In this document: positions 22,501-32,752 of the stretch, one piece after another
How positions within the stretch are numbered: position 1 is the first letter of the stretch
Layout: the number at the start of each line of letters is the position of its first letter
IMG/VR virus record: IMGVR_UViG_3300030328_000966
Location: 1-44,097 of that record
Length of the DNA stretch: 44,097 bases
Strand: one strand, 5' to 3'
DNA from: a virus
Notes under the pieces: generated by a model
Told to the model about the DNA's origin: nothing
What the model saw: the letters and a program-made list of their open reading frames with translations, nothing else
Databases searched by the model: none
Program-made: the position numbers and the translations under genes

Positions 22501-25500
22501 ATGGCTGAATTAAAACGTGACTTCTCGCAAGCGAAGATGAACAAGGATATGGACGAAAGAATCGTTGCTCCAGGTCAATATCGTGATGCGAATAATATTC
22601 AAATAGCAACTTCAGATGGCTCCAATGTTGGAACTGTTCAAAGCTTATTGGGTAATACAGAGGTTACAGAGAATGTTGTTCCGGCCGGGTTTTGTACTTG
22701 TGTTGGCGCTATTGAAGTTCCAGAAAAAGATTTAATATATTACTTTGTTTCTGGTTCAGGAAATCCTTGGGCTGGTACGAATAGTGGGGAAAGACCAGAT
22801 GTAGAAAAAGATTATATTATAGAATATGACACTATAAACAAAACACATCAATATGTGTTTGTAGATATATTTAGAGTTAAGGCCACTGTAGATGTAGACA
22901 CTCACGGTAGTGGCGAAAACTTTATTCAACTTGATTTTGGTGCGGCTACAAATACAAGTGGTATTAGAACAGGAATGCAAATTACTGGTGTATTTACAAA
23001 TAACTCAGGTGGGAATTGGACTGACAGGTATGGTACAGTTATTGCAAACGGGTCTACTCACAGTTTAAATGTTGATAGTCAAGTTTTTGTAACTGATGTT
23101 GTATATACTGGATCTTCTAATAAATGGAAAATATATCACGATTATAACTGGGGAGCTGGAGCAACTAATTTTCCAGTAAAAAATGGTGATGTTTTTTACT
23201 TTGTTGCAGAAGGAGGTGCTAATTGGTATGATGATGGTAGAACTTTACAGTTTGACCCAAGAATAAGATTAAACGCTATTAATTATCTAGACGATATGTT
23301 GTTTTGGACAGATGGACATACAGAGCCTAAGAAAATACATATTGGAAGAAGTAAAGCTGGTACTGGTGGTACTTTAATATCAAAAGGTTGGGATGATACT
23401 AACAAAAAAAGCCATGTTAATAACACTGGTATTAATCCAATACTGGCATCACGAAGCTTTACGCCAAGTGAAAACAATGCAAATTTCCATACTAGACTAA
23501 CTATATCTCAAGCCAACGTTGTTTTAAACTATAAATTAGCACTTGCTGCTAACAACTATCAAAGAGTAGATGTAACTAGAGAACATATTACAGTTGTAAA
23601 AAAATACCCTAAATTTCCTTTAAATCTAGAAATGTCTACTACATCGGCCGATAGGGTTCCAGATGGTAGTCTTACACCTAACAAAGTTAGTTCTCATATA
23701 GCGGATGCAAGTGGTGCTACTCTTTTAGTAGATTTTGTTGATAGTAGTGGTGATCCATTGCAAGTTAATGATACAATAAGTAATTATTACTTTAGCCATT
23801 TGGTTGATTTTAGAAGAGGAGATCAAATAATATTAACTAATGACCCTGGTGTTACATCTGGCAGTGATTGGGATGAAGACTTAACAATGGTTACATTGCT
23901 ATGTACATATTCTGAAGCTTCTATAAACAGTCCAAAAAAAGGTCCTTATAGTTTTTCAGTTGTATCAGTTGATGGAAATGTTCCCAACCTTGCGGAAAAA
24001 TGGTTTGCTAAATTAAAATCTCCAGAACCTTTATTTCAATTTAAATTCCCTAGATTTTCTTATAGATGGAAATTTGAAGATGGCGAGTACTCAGCCTTTG
24101 CGCCTTGGTCTAATGTAGCATTTTTACCTAGTGATTTTAATTATAAAGCAAAAGAAGGTTATAATACTGGTATGGTTAATAATATTAGACATTTATTATT
24201 AAAAGACTACTTTCACGAATTTGCTCTAGTACCAAGAGATGTTGTTGGTGTTGATTTATTATACAAAGAGGATGGTAAACCTACGGTATACACTGTTAAA
24301 TCTTTAAGCGAAAAAGATGACGCGCCAGAATGGCCAGACAGAACAAGCAATTTTAATAGAGGTAAGTTTAAAATAACAACAGAAATGATACATGCTGTTG
24401 TGCCTTCAAATCAAATATTAAGGCCCTGGGACAATGTTCCTAAGTCAGCTAGAGCACAAGAGATTACTGCTAATAGATTAATATATGGTAACTACAAACA
24501 AGGTTACAATATATCAAATCAAATTAAAATAGATGTTTCCACCGATCATAGCTATGCGGGAGCTGGTGGGCCTATGACTTCTATTAAAACATTAAGAAAC
24601 TATCAAGTTGGTATAACTTATTCAGACGAGTATGGTAGAGAGACACCAGTTCTTGTTCCAAAAGAAGATTCTACAGTAACATTGGGGAAAGAATGGTCAA
24701 CGTCTCAAAACGTGTTAAACGTAAGATTGTCACCAGACGTTAAAAATGTTATACCTCATTGGGCAAAATATTTAAAGTATTATGTTAAAGAAACTTCAAA
24801 TGAATATTATAACTTAACCCAAGACAGATGGTACAATGCTGAAGATGGTAATGTCTGGTTGTCGTTTCCATCTGCTGAAAGAAACAAAGTTGATGAAGAT
24901 ACATTTTTAATATTAAAAAACGAGCACGACGCGGATGTAGCCGTTACTGATGATAGTAGGTATAAGATTATTGCAATAGAAAATGAAGCTCCAAATTTTG
25001 TAAAAACTACATATAAATTTCATGGTTCTGCCACAACAACTAGTCAAGTAGGAACAACTCTTGCGGGCAACAGATCTATTTTAATTGATGATAGCGATTT
25101 CACAACTGGTTTTGGAACGAAATTTATGGAGGAGGTTTACTCAAAGATTGCCAGGGGAACACTTCATGCTAGAATTGTTGGAACGGTGGGCACTAACTCG
25201 CTAACATCAAAATGGGTTGGTGTTAGTAAAGTTATGGAATTTTCGGCTAATGAACATCAAGTTCTTCTTGACCAAAAGCTTCCAGAGGCAGACATGACCA
25301 GCCTTTTATCTGGTACAATAGCATATACTATAGAGTTACGTGAAAGCACTATTGAGAACAAACCAGAGTTTGATGGTAGGTTTTTCGTAAAAATCCTTAA
25401 AGACGCGGCTTTACAAGATCATATCATGAAAGTAGATCCAAGTGCTACTGATTTTATTGTAAAAAATTCTTTTGAATTTAGAAGTATATTACCACCAGGT

Positions 25501-28500
25501 AGTGGTAGTGTGGCAACTCCTTGGACTAGTAGTGGTTACAAACACCATTCAGTAACAACTCCAACCTCAGGTACACACACGTACAACACGAGTAACACTT
25601 GGAGTGCGTCAGGTGGTTTTGATGATGACAACAAGTTTGGATGGTGTGGTGGTAAGAGTGAAACTAAAGATTTTTGGCAAGCACACCCAGATGATGGGGT
25701 TTTCTTTATTGATGGCGCTGCTCATTCTGATGATGATATTAACTGGTCCACGGGACAATCTATTGAAGGTGACATGAACGGTTTACACAACTCACATCCA
25801 AATGGTAATAGTAGTGATGCAAGAGGGATAAAACTTAACACAAATAAAACTGCTCAAATTTGGTTTGGAGTAAGAGGTTGGGGTAATGATTGGATACAAA
25901 TAACAAAAGACTTTCATAAAGCAATGACAACTCCTGGAACTCTTTTTAGATTTAGAGACGATCCTAATGGTGTTGTGTATAAAGTAAAAGCATACAAAGG
26001 TAGAAAACAAGTTGGGAATTTTGTTAAAAGTACGTGGAGTTGTAATAGATGTAAATCAGGTACGGCTGGATGTAAAAGAGATATATTTAGTATAACATTT
26101 ACACGATTAGATGGTACTGCGCCTGGGACGGTTAGTGGTCAAGCGAACACTGGTGTTATTGATTATAATGATTGGGATCCGTTAAGCACTGTTATGCACG
26201 ATGGGAGTACTAAATCAGAAATAGATATCCTTGAAATAGATAATTCTGCTTCTGAAAACCCATCAACTCTTTCTACAAATGAACCAGCTATATGGGAAAC
26301 AGAACCTAAAGAAGATGTTGGTTTAGATATATATTACGAGGCATCTGGAGCGATACCATTAAAGGTTACTCACAAAGATAACGAACTTCTAATACCGCCT
26401 GGATCTACATTTAGAGCAAGAAGTTCTAGTGGTTGGCACTCAACAGATACAACAAAAGGGTTTGACGGAACATATAAAGTTTATTCTGTTAATTCAACCG
26501 GTAATCCAGACACCACATATTTAACCTTTAATCCTAGACTAGTAGAAGATGTTAATCATGATAGTTATATAGAAGTTACTAGATATGATGGTAGTAAGAT
26601 AAGCTTGTATGTTGGAAAAAGTTCTGGTAATTATACTGATACAGCTATAACAGGTTCAATTAACGCAACGGCTAGTACAACTGTTACTGGTGTTGGAACG
26701 GCGTTTACTACAGAGGTTGCCGTGGGTGATAGACTTGTTCTTTACGATGGGACAAATCCTGCTGAGACTAGGAAGGTAACTGCTATTAATAGTAACACTG
26801 AATTGATAGTTGATAGTGCTTATACAAATCTAGGCAACGACACTAGTCCAGTAATTCAAAATACTCGTACTATAGAAATAATGACGGGTAACGAACCAAG
26901 AAATCTGGTGTCAAATGCAATTCAGCGTTATAGAGCTCCTCATCACCAACCATTAAGATTAGGTTGGCACAACTGTTGGAGATTTGGAAATGGTGTTGAA
27001 TCTGATAGAGTTAGAGATGACTACAACGCTGCTCAAGTAGCAAACGGTGTTAAAGCTTCCACTGTGATGGCAACACCTTATGCTGAAGAACACAAAAGTT
27101 CTGGGCTAATATTCTCTGGTATATTTAATTCAACAAGCGGTGTTAACGATCTAAATCAATTTATACAAGCAGAACCTATAACAAAAGATTTAAATCCTAG
27201 ACATGGTACTATTCAAGCCTTAGTGACTAGAGACACAAACACGGTGGTATTCTGCGAAGATAAGGTTCTTTCTGTATTAACAAATAAAGACGCTTTATTT
27301 AATGCTGATGGGAACGCAAATGTTACTTCAAACGCGGCTGTTTTAGGACAAGCTGTACCAATGTCTGGTGAGTATGGAATATCTACAAACCCTGAGTCTT
27401 TAGCTGTAACAGCAAATCACATTTACTTTTGTGATGCGTTGAGAGGTCAGGTTTTACAACTTACAGGTAACACTATAACACCGATATCAGAAATTGGTAT
27501 GAAAGATTGGTTTAATGATAACCTAAGGAATATTTCTCAAGCCGTTGGTAGTTATGACGATCATAAAGAAGAGTATAACTTAACGCTAAACTCTGTTTAT
27601 GCTAGAAATCAATATCGTCAAGATCATGATTACACTATTAGTTTTAATTCAAAAACAATGGGTTGGACTAGCTTTAAAGATTTTTATAAAGTTGATGCTT
27701 CTGGTTTAGAGTTTGGTATAAGTTTAAATAATAGGTACTACACATGGTATCAAGGTAGCATGTGGGAGCATCATACTAATACAACTAACACTAATTTTTA
27801 CGGGGATCAGTATTATTCAGATATAACTACTATATTTAATGATCAACCTGGTTCTGTTAAAAGTTTTGGAACTTTAAATTACGAAGGTTCTCAGGCTAGA
27901 ATAACACAATACACAGATTCAAGTGTTACAAATGCTTCTGGTGATACTTTATCTAATTTAAATGATTCTGAATATTACAACTTAACAGCTAAGACTGGTT
28001 GGTACGTAGATAGTATAACAACAGATCTTCAAGAAACAGAAAATCTTGAATTTAGAAGCAAAGAAAATAAGTGGTTTAGCACTATTAAAGGAGTAACTAC
28101 ATATTTTACATCTAATAGTGATAATAATTTAGATGAAAGAGAGTTTTCTGTTCAAGGTCTTGGAAACGCTACAATATCAGCAACTAGTCCTAGAAGCGCT
28201 CCATTTAAACTATATGTTCAGCCTGGAACAACTAATGCTGCTAACTCAGTTAATTGGGATAGCACTGCTGATAGTACAAAATGGAGAATAGTTCAAGCTG
28301 CCGCAACAAACCCAACTTACCATGTTGAAACAACTACAGTGGCTGCTGGTTATAGAGATTGTGAAATAGATAATTTAGAAACAGTAAATGGTAATCTCGT
28401 TTCTTCTGGATTTAATCTTAGTGCTGAAGACTTTGAGGTTCCTGGTGGAACAGTTACTACTAGCGGTACTGGTTGGGCTACAACTTATATATATACTGCG

Positions 28501-28776
28501 GCTGCTGGTTGGAATGCTGATACCACTTTTAGTAGTGGAAGCACTGTGGCTACTTCTGGTGGGGGTATTTGGAAAGTAGAGTTTAGCAATATAGGTAATC
28601 AAGGTCCTAGTAATAAGGTTAGGGTTAGAATCTATTTTGTAACACTTACAATGCCTTCTAATGATGTAACTTACAATGTTGATATTGACGTTAAATCAAG
28701 CGTTCATCTGCCACCTGCAGCACCACCAGTACAACAATATTACAATACTAACGTTGTAGTTAGTTATTATCCATAA
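22501..28776 (+). CDS. Giant tail nozzle / stabilisation protein
   Basis: 2091 residues, starting 14 bases after the ring protein. The N-terminus 'DFSQAKMNKDMDERIVAPGQ' followed by 'YRDANNIQIATSDGSNVGTV' is the recurrent opening of large tail stabilisation (nozzle/muzzle) proteins in crAss-like and other aquatic podoviruses. The body is nearly all beta, with propeller-like strands such as 'DLIYYFVSGSG', 'LDDMLFWTDG' and, near 27400-27500, 'SLAVTANHIYFCDALRGQVL'. A small barrel at about 26641-26880 ('TASTTVTGVGTAFTTEVAVG') is an insertion module common in phage virion proteins. A Cys cluster (C1181, C1184, C1191) stands out. The length exceeds that of T7 gp12-like nozzles more than twofold because of insertions. 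Confidence 0.75.
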   Translation: MAELKRDFSQAKMNKDMDERIVAPGQYRDANNIQIATSDGSNVGTVQSLLGNTEVTENVVPAGFCTCVGAIEVPEKDLIYYFVSGSGNPWAGTNSGERPDVEKDYIIEYDTINKTHQYVFVDIFRVKATVDVDTHGSGENFIQLDFGAATNTSGIRTGMQITGVFTNNSGGNWTDRYGTVIANGSTHSLNVDSQVFVTDVVYTGSSNKWKIYHDYNWGAGATNFPVKNGDVFYFVAEGGANWYDDGRTLQFDPRIRLNAINYLDDMLFWTDGHTEPKKIHIGRSKAGTGGTLISKGWDDTNKKSHVNNTGINPILASRSFTPSENNANFHTRLTISQANVVLNYKLALAANNYQRVDVTREHITVVKKYPKFPLNLEMSTTSADRVPDGSLTPNKVSSHIADASGATLLVDFVDSSGDPLQVNDTISNYYFSHLVDFRRGDQIILTNDPGVTSGSDWDEDLTMVTLLCTYSEASINSPKKGPYSFSVVSVDGNVPNLAEKWFAKLKSPEPLFQFKFPRFSYRWKFEDGEYSAFAPWSNVAFLPSDFNYKAKEGYNTGMVNNIRHLLLKDYFHEFALVPRDVVGVDLLYKEDGKPTVYTVKSLSEKDDAPEWPDRTSNFNRGKFKITTEMIHAVVPSNQILRPWDNVPKSARAQEITANRLIYGNYKQGYNISNQIKIDVSTDHSYAGAGGPMTSIKTLRNYQVGITYSDEYGRETPVLVPKEDSTVTLGKEWSTSQNVLNVRLSPDVKNVIPHWAKYLKYYVKETSNEYYNLTQDRWYNAEDGNVWLSFPSAERNKVDEDTFLILKNEHDADVAVTDDSRYKIIAIENEAPNFVKTTYKFHGSATTTSQVGTTLAGNRSILIDDSDFTTGFGTKFMEEVYSKIARGTLHARIVGTVGTNSLTSKWVGVSKVMEFSANEHQVLLDQKLPEADMTSLLSGTIAYTIELRESTIENKPEFDGRFFVKILKDAALQDHIMKVDPSATDFIVKNSFEFRSILPPGSGSVATPWTSSGYKHHSVTTPTSGTHTYNTSNTWSASGGFDDDNKFGWCGGKSETKDFWQAHPDDGVFFIDGAAHSDDDINWSTGQSIEGDMNGLHNSHPNGNSSDARGIKLNTNKTAQIWFGVRGWGNDWIQITKDFHKAMTTPGTLFRFRDDPNGVVYKVKAYKGRKQVGNFVKSTWSCNRCKSGTAGCKRDIFSITFTRLDGTAPGTVSGQANTGVIDYNDWDPLSTVMHDGSTKSEIDILEIDNSASENPSTLSTNEPAIWETEPKEDVGLDIYYEASGAIPLKVTHKDNELLIPPGSTFRARSSSGWHSTDTTKGFDGTYKVYSVNSTGNPDTTYLTFNPRLVEDVNHDSYIEVTRYDGSKISLYVGKSSGNYTDTAITGSINATASTTVTGVGTAFTTEVAVGDRLVLYDGTNPAETRKVTAINSNTELIVDSAYTNLGNDTSPVIQNTRTIEIMTGNEPRNLVSNAIQRYRAPHHQPLRLGWHNCWRFGNGVESDRVRDDYNAAQVANGVKASTVMATPYAEEHKSSGLIFSGIFNSTSGVNDLNQFIQAEPITKDLNPRHGTIQALVTRDTNTVVFCEDKVLSVLTNKDALFNADGNANVTSNAAVLGQAVPMSGEYGISTNPESLAVTANHIYFCDALRGQVLQLTGNTITPISEIGMKDWFNDNLRNISQAVGSYDDHKEEYNLTLNSVYARNQYRQDHDYTISFNSKTMGWTSFKDFYKVDASGLEFGISLNNRYYTWYQGSMWEHHTNTTNTNFYGDQYYSDITTIFNDQPGSVKSFGTLNYEGSQARITQYTDSSVTNASGDTLSNLNDSEYYNLTAKTGWYVDSITTDLQETENLEFRSKENKWFSTIKGVTTYFTSNSDNNLDEREFSVQGLGNATISATSPRSAPFKLYVQPGTTNAANSVNWDSTADSTKWRIVQAAATNPTYHVETTTVAAGYRDCEIDNLETVNGNLVSSGFNLSAEDFEVPGGTVTTSGTGWATTYIYTAAAGWNADTTFSSGSTVATSGGGIWKVEFSNIGNQGPSNKVRVRIYFVTLTMPSNDVTYNVDIDVKSSVHLPPAAPPVQQYYNTNVVVSYYP

Positions 28777-28786
28777 AAAATAAAAT

Positions 28787-30244
28787 ATGTCAGTAACAGT
28801 AACTAGAGCAAACATAACAGATCCAAACATAACAGAGACTACTATATCTAACTATATAACACCGTCAACTAATTGGACTTCTTCTAGACACTCAGGGGTT
28901 GTTTTGGGAGGACAAAGTCATTTGATAGCTGAGTATACTATTGCTGCAAGTGCTGGAAATTCTTTAGCCCCAAATGGTAGAGGTGGTAACGGTATAAATG
29001 TTTGGTATAACAGAAACTCTGCTAATTCTGCTTGGGAACCTTATTATAATTGGTCTATAACAGACACTTACTATACTACTGAGGGTAACACTGGTTATAT
29101 ACAATCATCAAATTTAAAAATATATTATACACCACCAGTTGGAGTGCCTGGTTTAGATCCAGACCCTGTATCAGCAGAAGGAGGTTTTAGTTCAAATTTG
29201 CATGATATAAGATTTACTTATACTGAAAGAGCTATTGTTGCAATAACTAATAGATTAACATCAGTCAATATAGCAGACGCAACAGTAAGTCCGTCTTCAC
29301 CTAACGAAATAGCTTTAAGCGCTAATGCTACTGGAACTGTTGCTTTAACTGTTAGAAAATTAAATTCCGATAAAGACGATTACACACATAGTTATAATTT
29401 TTCAACACAAGCTTGGACTGCAAAGGCCAGTGGTTTGCAATCTTATACAGTAACTTTTACAGAAGATACAGTTAAAAGTGGTGAAAGAATAAGTGTAATT
29501 ATGCCATCAACAGACGAGTCTGCTACTTATAGTATTGTTATGTCGGCTGGTACTTTAGCTTTAGACTCTTCAATTCCAGACGCTATAAACGAATTAAATT
29601 TTGAAACTGTACAATCTGTTAGAAACACGTTTGGCCCTGGGACAAAAACAAACGTAACTAATGTTACTGGTACTATAACTACTGGGTATAATCCTGAGAT
29701 GGCGTATACAAATAGAGTTTATCCATTTACATTTGTTTATACAAAAAGTAGTGGAACAATGACTCTTACTCGTCAACCACTAGCATCTGATGTTACTGGG
29801 CATAGTCAAATAACGACTGTTACAGGAACTGTAAATTCAGGGGTATCTACAATTATAACTGCTGATACCGAGGGTATTAAAGCTGGTATGTATGTAAAAG
29901 ATGGTAGCACTGAAAGTGGGGGTGGTGAATCTCTAGATAGTGACACTAGAATACCTGCAAACACAGTTGTTAACACTATTAGCGCTGATACTAGCTTTAC
30001 AATAAAAAGCTCTGTTACTGGTAGTGCTGTGGTTACAACAGCTGCTATTAACGGTGAACCTGGGGGTGATCAAACAGTTCAATTATCATCTGACTGGGAG
30101 TTTTCATTTTCAGATATGGTTGCAACTATAAACGGTGGTGCAACAGCTGTTACAGTAACTGGTAATCTAACGGTTTTAAGATACGGAAGATCAGCTCCTG
30201 ATGGAGACATAAAATTACAACCTAACTTTATAACAATATCATAG
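28787..30244 (+). CDS. Beta-rich virion protein behind the nozzle gene
   Basis: 485 residues with no signal peptide and many beta strands ('TGTVALTVRKLNSD', 'SYTVTFTEDTVKSGERISVI', 'YPFTFVYTKSSGTMTLTRQP'). It contains an insertion module at about 29811-30060 ('TVTGTVNSGVSTIITADTEG', 'IKAGMYVKDG', 'DTRIPANTVVNTISADTSFT') of the same type as in the 688-residue protein. It is separated by ten bases from the nozzle gene and one base from the next, so the three are co-expressed. A nozzle accessory or fibre-adaptor role is plausible. I do not recognise a specific family. Confidence 0.55.
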   Translation: MSVTVTRANITDPNITETTISNYITPSTNWTSSRHSGVVLGGQSHLIAEYTIAASAGNSLAPNGRGGNGINVWYNRNSANSAWEPYYNWSITDTYYTTEGNTGYIQSSNLKIYYTPPVGVPGLDPDPVSAEGGFSSNLHDIRFTYTERAIVAITNRLTSVNIADATVSPSSPNEIALSANATGTVALTVRKLNSDKDDYTHSYNFSTQAWTAKASGLQSYTVTFTEDTVKSGERISVIMPSTDESATYSIVMSAGTLALDSSIPDAINELNFETVQSVRNTFGPGTKTNVTNVTGTITTGYNPEMAYTNRVYPFTFVYTKSSGTMTLTRQPLASDVTGHSQITTVTGTVNSGVSTIITADTEGIKAGMYVKDGSTESGGGESLDSDTRIPANTVVNTISADTSFTIKSSVTGSAVVTTAAINGEPGGDQTVQLSSDWEFSFSDMVATINGGATAVTVTGNLTVLRYGRSAPDGDIKLQPNFITIS

Positions 30245-30245
30245 C

Positions 30246-30596
30246 ATGCCATTAACTTTAACTTTTTCAGCGCCATTAAATGTATCTTGTCAAGTAGGAG
30301 ATACAGCTTACATGGTAGACACAACAACTTCTGGTGGTTTTACTACTCACACGGGTAATATTACTAAATTAGGTATAATATCAGGTATAGGGGGAACACA
30401 ATCCGCGCCAACAATAACTATAGCTAATAATGTTGTAACTGTCACGGGATCAAAGTTTATATTATTTAGTAAAGACAATAAGGCTAATTTAAGTAGTGTT
30501 TTAGGTTACTATGCTGAGGTTAAGTTTAAAACAAATTCAACTAGTGATAATGAACTTTTTAGTATAGGTGCTGATATATTTGAAAGTAGTAAATAA
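30246..30596 (+). CDS. Small beta protein, virion-associated (putative)
   Basis: 116 residues beginning MPLTLTFSAPLNVSCQVGDT, beta throughout ('YMVDTTTSGGFTTH', 'APTITIANNVVTVTGSKFIL', 'YYAEVKFKTNSTSDNELFSI'). The N-terminal pattern 'LNVS.QVGD..Y' is one I associate with small proteins next to tail genes of marine phages. It could be a decoration or plug protein. It starts two bases after the preceding stop. The end of the gene takes part in an inverted repeat with the following spacer. Confidence 0.5.
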   Translation: MPLTLTFSAPLNVSCQVGDTAYMVDTTTSGGFTTHTGNITKLGIISGIGGTQSAPTITIANNVVTVTGSKFILFSKDNKANLSSVLGYYAEVKFKTNSTSDNELFSIGADIFESSK

Positions 30597-30618
30597 TCAT
30601 AAAAAACTGTGATTATTT
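30591..30618 (+). other. A/T inverted repeat at gene end (weak terminator or mRNA stabiliser)
   Basis: aaataatca (30591-30599, including the TAA stop) and tgattattt (30610-30618) are exact inverted copies around a 10-base loop. The stem has only two G/C pairs and is followed by 'aactataatt', not a T-run, so termination would be weak. It marks the boundary before the cupin gene. Confidence 0.45.
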
Positions 30619-30637
30619 AACTATAATTAAATTAAAT

Positions 30638-31090
30638 ATGAATAAAGATATAAAATTATCTTCACGAAAGAAAATCTTAGATTTTCAATCGATGTTGATA
30701 AGTGATGCTGATGGGGTGAATATTGTCACACACCAAGACTCAGAATTGTTTCCATTAAAACATACTTTTGCAGATGGTATATATGTTAGGCAAATGTCTA
30801 TGAAACCTGGATCAGTTGTTGTTGGAGCTATACATAAACATTTACATGTTTGGTTTTTATTAACCGGACACATTTCAGTTGCTACAGAAGACACCACGGA
30901 AGATTACATAGCCCCGTGTTATGTAGTAGCAACGCCTGGAACAAAAAGAGTTATATATGCAAATGAGGAAAGTATATTTGTTAATATACATAAAAACCCT
31001 ACAAACTCACAAGATATAGAGTGGTTAGAAAAAGAGATTGTAGCTAAAGATTTTAAAGAATATGAAGAATACATTAATCAAAATAAATAA
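30638..31090 (+). CDS. Cupin-fold protein
   Basis: 150 residues with a single cupin barrel. Motif 1 region is 'GSVVVGAIHKHLHVWFLLTG' (58-77) with H66, H68 and H70 in metal-ligand positions, but the usual Glu after HxH is replaced. Motif 2 region is 'YVVATPGTKRVIYANEESIF', keeping the Pro-Gly turn but not the His. This suggests a binding or structural cupin or an altered metal site, not a standard dioxygenase. The C-terminus is a charged helix. It lies between tail proteins and internal virion proteins, where phages sometimes carry such a gene. Enzyme activity cannot be inferred. Confidence 0.75.
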   Translation: MNKDIKLSSRKKILDFQSMLISDADGVNIVTHQDSELFPLKHTFADGIYVRQMSMKPGSVVVGAIHKHLHVWFLLTGHISVATEDTTEDYIAPCYVVATPGTKRVIYANEESIFVNIHKNPTNSQDIEWLEKEIVAKDFKEYEEYINQNK

Positions 31091-31093
31091 GAT

Positions 31094-31780
31094 ATGAGTT
31101 TTTTAATGGTAGGAGCCGCAGCCGTTGGTGTTGGTGCTGGTATAGCTCAAGCTATATCTGGTGGTAAAGCAAAAAAAGCAGCTGCAGCAGCTGAGGCAAA
31201 AGCCAAAGCTGAAATGGATGCTCAAAAAGATAAGTTTGCAGCATTAGATACTAGTAATCCTTATGCTAATATGGAGAACACTATGGAAGACTTAACAGTT
31301 AACCAAGCTGAAGCTGAATTCCAAAAACAACAACAACAACAAAGTCAAGCTAATATTTTAAACCAAATGAAATCATCTGCCGGAAGTTCTGGTATTGCTG
31401 GTTTAGCCCAAGCTATGGCACAGCAAGGATCACTAGATGCTCAAAAAGCTTCTGTATCTATTGGTCAACAAGAACAGTCAAATCAAATGGCAGAAAGACA
31501 AGAGGCCGCTAGATTACAAGGTATGGATAGACAAGGTGAAATCATGTCAAGAGACATGGAAAGAAACAAGGTTAATGCACTTATGGGTATGGCTAGTGAC
31601 GAAAGAAACTTACAAATGGATCTAAAGCAACAAGCCGATGCTAAAATGTGGGGTGGAATAAAAGGCGCGGCAAGTTCATTATCTAGCATGGGTGGTGTTG
31701 TTAATAAAGCTGGAGGATGGGGTAACTTAGGAAGCGCAGATGCAATGGACAGATTAGGAAAAGACGTTAAGACTACCTAG
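31094..31780 (+). CDS. Internal virion protein, T7 gp14-like
   Basis: 228 residues. A glycine/alanine-rich hydrophobic N-terminus (MVGAAAVGVGAGIAQAI) is followed by an Ala/Lys helix, a Gln-rich segment ('EFQKQQQQQSQANILNQM'), 'SSAGSSGIAGLAQAMAQQGS', and a Gln/Met/Arg-rich helical body. This composition and its place between tail and giant-protein genes match the small ejection proteins of podoviruses, which enter the cell envelope ahead of the DNA and help form a channel. Sequence identity with T7 gp14 is not claimed; the likeness is in size, N-terminal hydrophobic stretch and composition. Confidence 0.6.
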   Translation: MSFLMVGAAAVGVGAGIAQAISGGKAKKAAAAAEAKAKAEMDAQKDKFAALDTSNPYANMENTMEDLTVNQAEAEFQKQQQQQSQANILNQMKSSAGSSGIAGLAQAMAQQGSLDAQKASVSIGQQEQSNQMAERQEAARLQGMDRQGEIMSRDMERNKVNALMGMASDERNLQMDLKQQADAKMWGGIKGAASSLSSMGGVVNKAGGWGNLGSADAMDRLGKDVKTT

Positions 31781-31811
31781 TAATAACATTAGAAATAAAT
31801 TATTAATAAAT

Positions 31812-32738
31812 ATGAATATAAACGAAGAAAATATAAAGCTAGCTACAGATATAAATGAAAAAGACGGCTCTTTAGATAAGAATTTCTATAACTTTATTAC
31901 TAGTATGGTAAATGAGATTCATGAAGAGCATTCTGAAGCCGCAGTAGAAGGTAACAAAAAAGTTCAAGCTGAAAAAATGATGGATTTAAATGGTACTATT
32001 GCAAAAGTAGAAAGCATTAAGGAAACTAACAAAAATATGGCAAACGCTTTTGTAGAGGGTGATATGTCTAAGTGGGTTGAAAACGAATTCACTAAGGATC
32101 ATAATGATCTTTTTAATGCTTTTATGAATGGAAAAACGGAGATTACTAAAAACAAAGATGGTGAAGTTGGTATAAATTTTAAAGGTAAATTTCACTCAAC
32201 AAACGATATTGATAATAAACTTAAAGAAAGTAAAAAAGACTTTGAGTCTATAAAAAATATAAGACAGCATGTTATTGATGCTACTAATTTAGGTAAAGAA
32301 GATAAAGGTTTAAAAGATTCTGCTATAAAAAATAGTTTTAATTATAAACAAACACATTCTCAATTAAAAGAAATTATTGAAAAGGCTAATATAAAATCTT
32401 TATTGTTTGATCCTGTTTTGGATGGCGCTCCTTTTGCTGAAGAAGTTTTAGAAAATCCTGATTTAAAAAATATAAGATACGCAGACTTAGGCTTAAAACC
32501 ACCTAAAAATGATGACGACGGTATGATTAACGAAACGTTAACGCAATCTGATGCTAAGAAAATAGTTTCATCTTTAGCTGAAGAAAGTAATCATGAATTA
32601 GCTCAAGAATTATTAACAGATTACTTTGCTAATATAGTAAAACAAAACAACGCAGAGGCAGCAGGCCAGTCACTAGAAACAAAAATTAATGCAATGACTC
32701 CAGCTGAGCTAATAAAGAAATATAGAAACAAACAATAA
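31812..32738 (+). CDS. Helical internal virion protein (putative)
   Basis: 308 residues, hydrophilic, strongly helical and charged ('KDGSLDKNFYNFITSMVNEI', 'KKVQAEKMMDLNGTIAKVES', 'TLTQSDAKKIVSSLAEESNH'). It has no cysteine, no signal peptide and no membrane segment. The C-terminal 'MTPAELIKKYRNKQ' is similar in style to packaged virion proteins. Located between the gp14-like gene and the giant gene, it is most likely a second internal (ejected) protein, comparable in place to T7 gp15. No specific family is recognised. Confidence 0.55.
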   Translation: MNINEENIKLATDINEKDGSLDKNFYNFITSMVNEIHEEHSEAAVEGNKKVQAEKMMDLNGTIAKVESIKETNKNMANAFVEGDMSKWVENEFTKDHNDLFNAFMNGKTEITKNKDGEVGINFKGKFHSTNDIDNKLKESKKDFESIKNIRQHVIDATNLGKEDKGLKDSAIKNSFNYKQTHSQLKEIIEKANIKSLLFDPVLDGAPFAEEVLENPDLKNIRYADLGLKPPKNDDDGMINETLTQSDAKKIVSSLAEESNHELAQELLTDYFANIVKQNNAEAAGQSLETKINAMTPAELIKKYRNKQ

Positions 32739-32752
32739 AATAAAATAACTGC

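Noticed and set aside
30638-31090. Cupin as an active 2-oxoglutarate or dioxygenase-type enzyme
   Set aside because: The Glu of motif 1 and the His of motif 2 are missing, so catalytic annotation is not justified.
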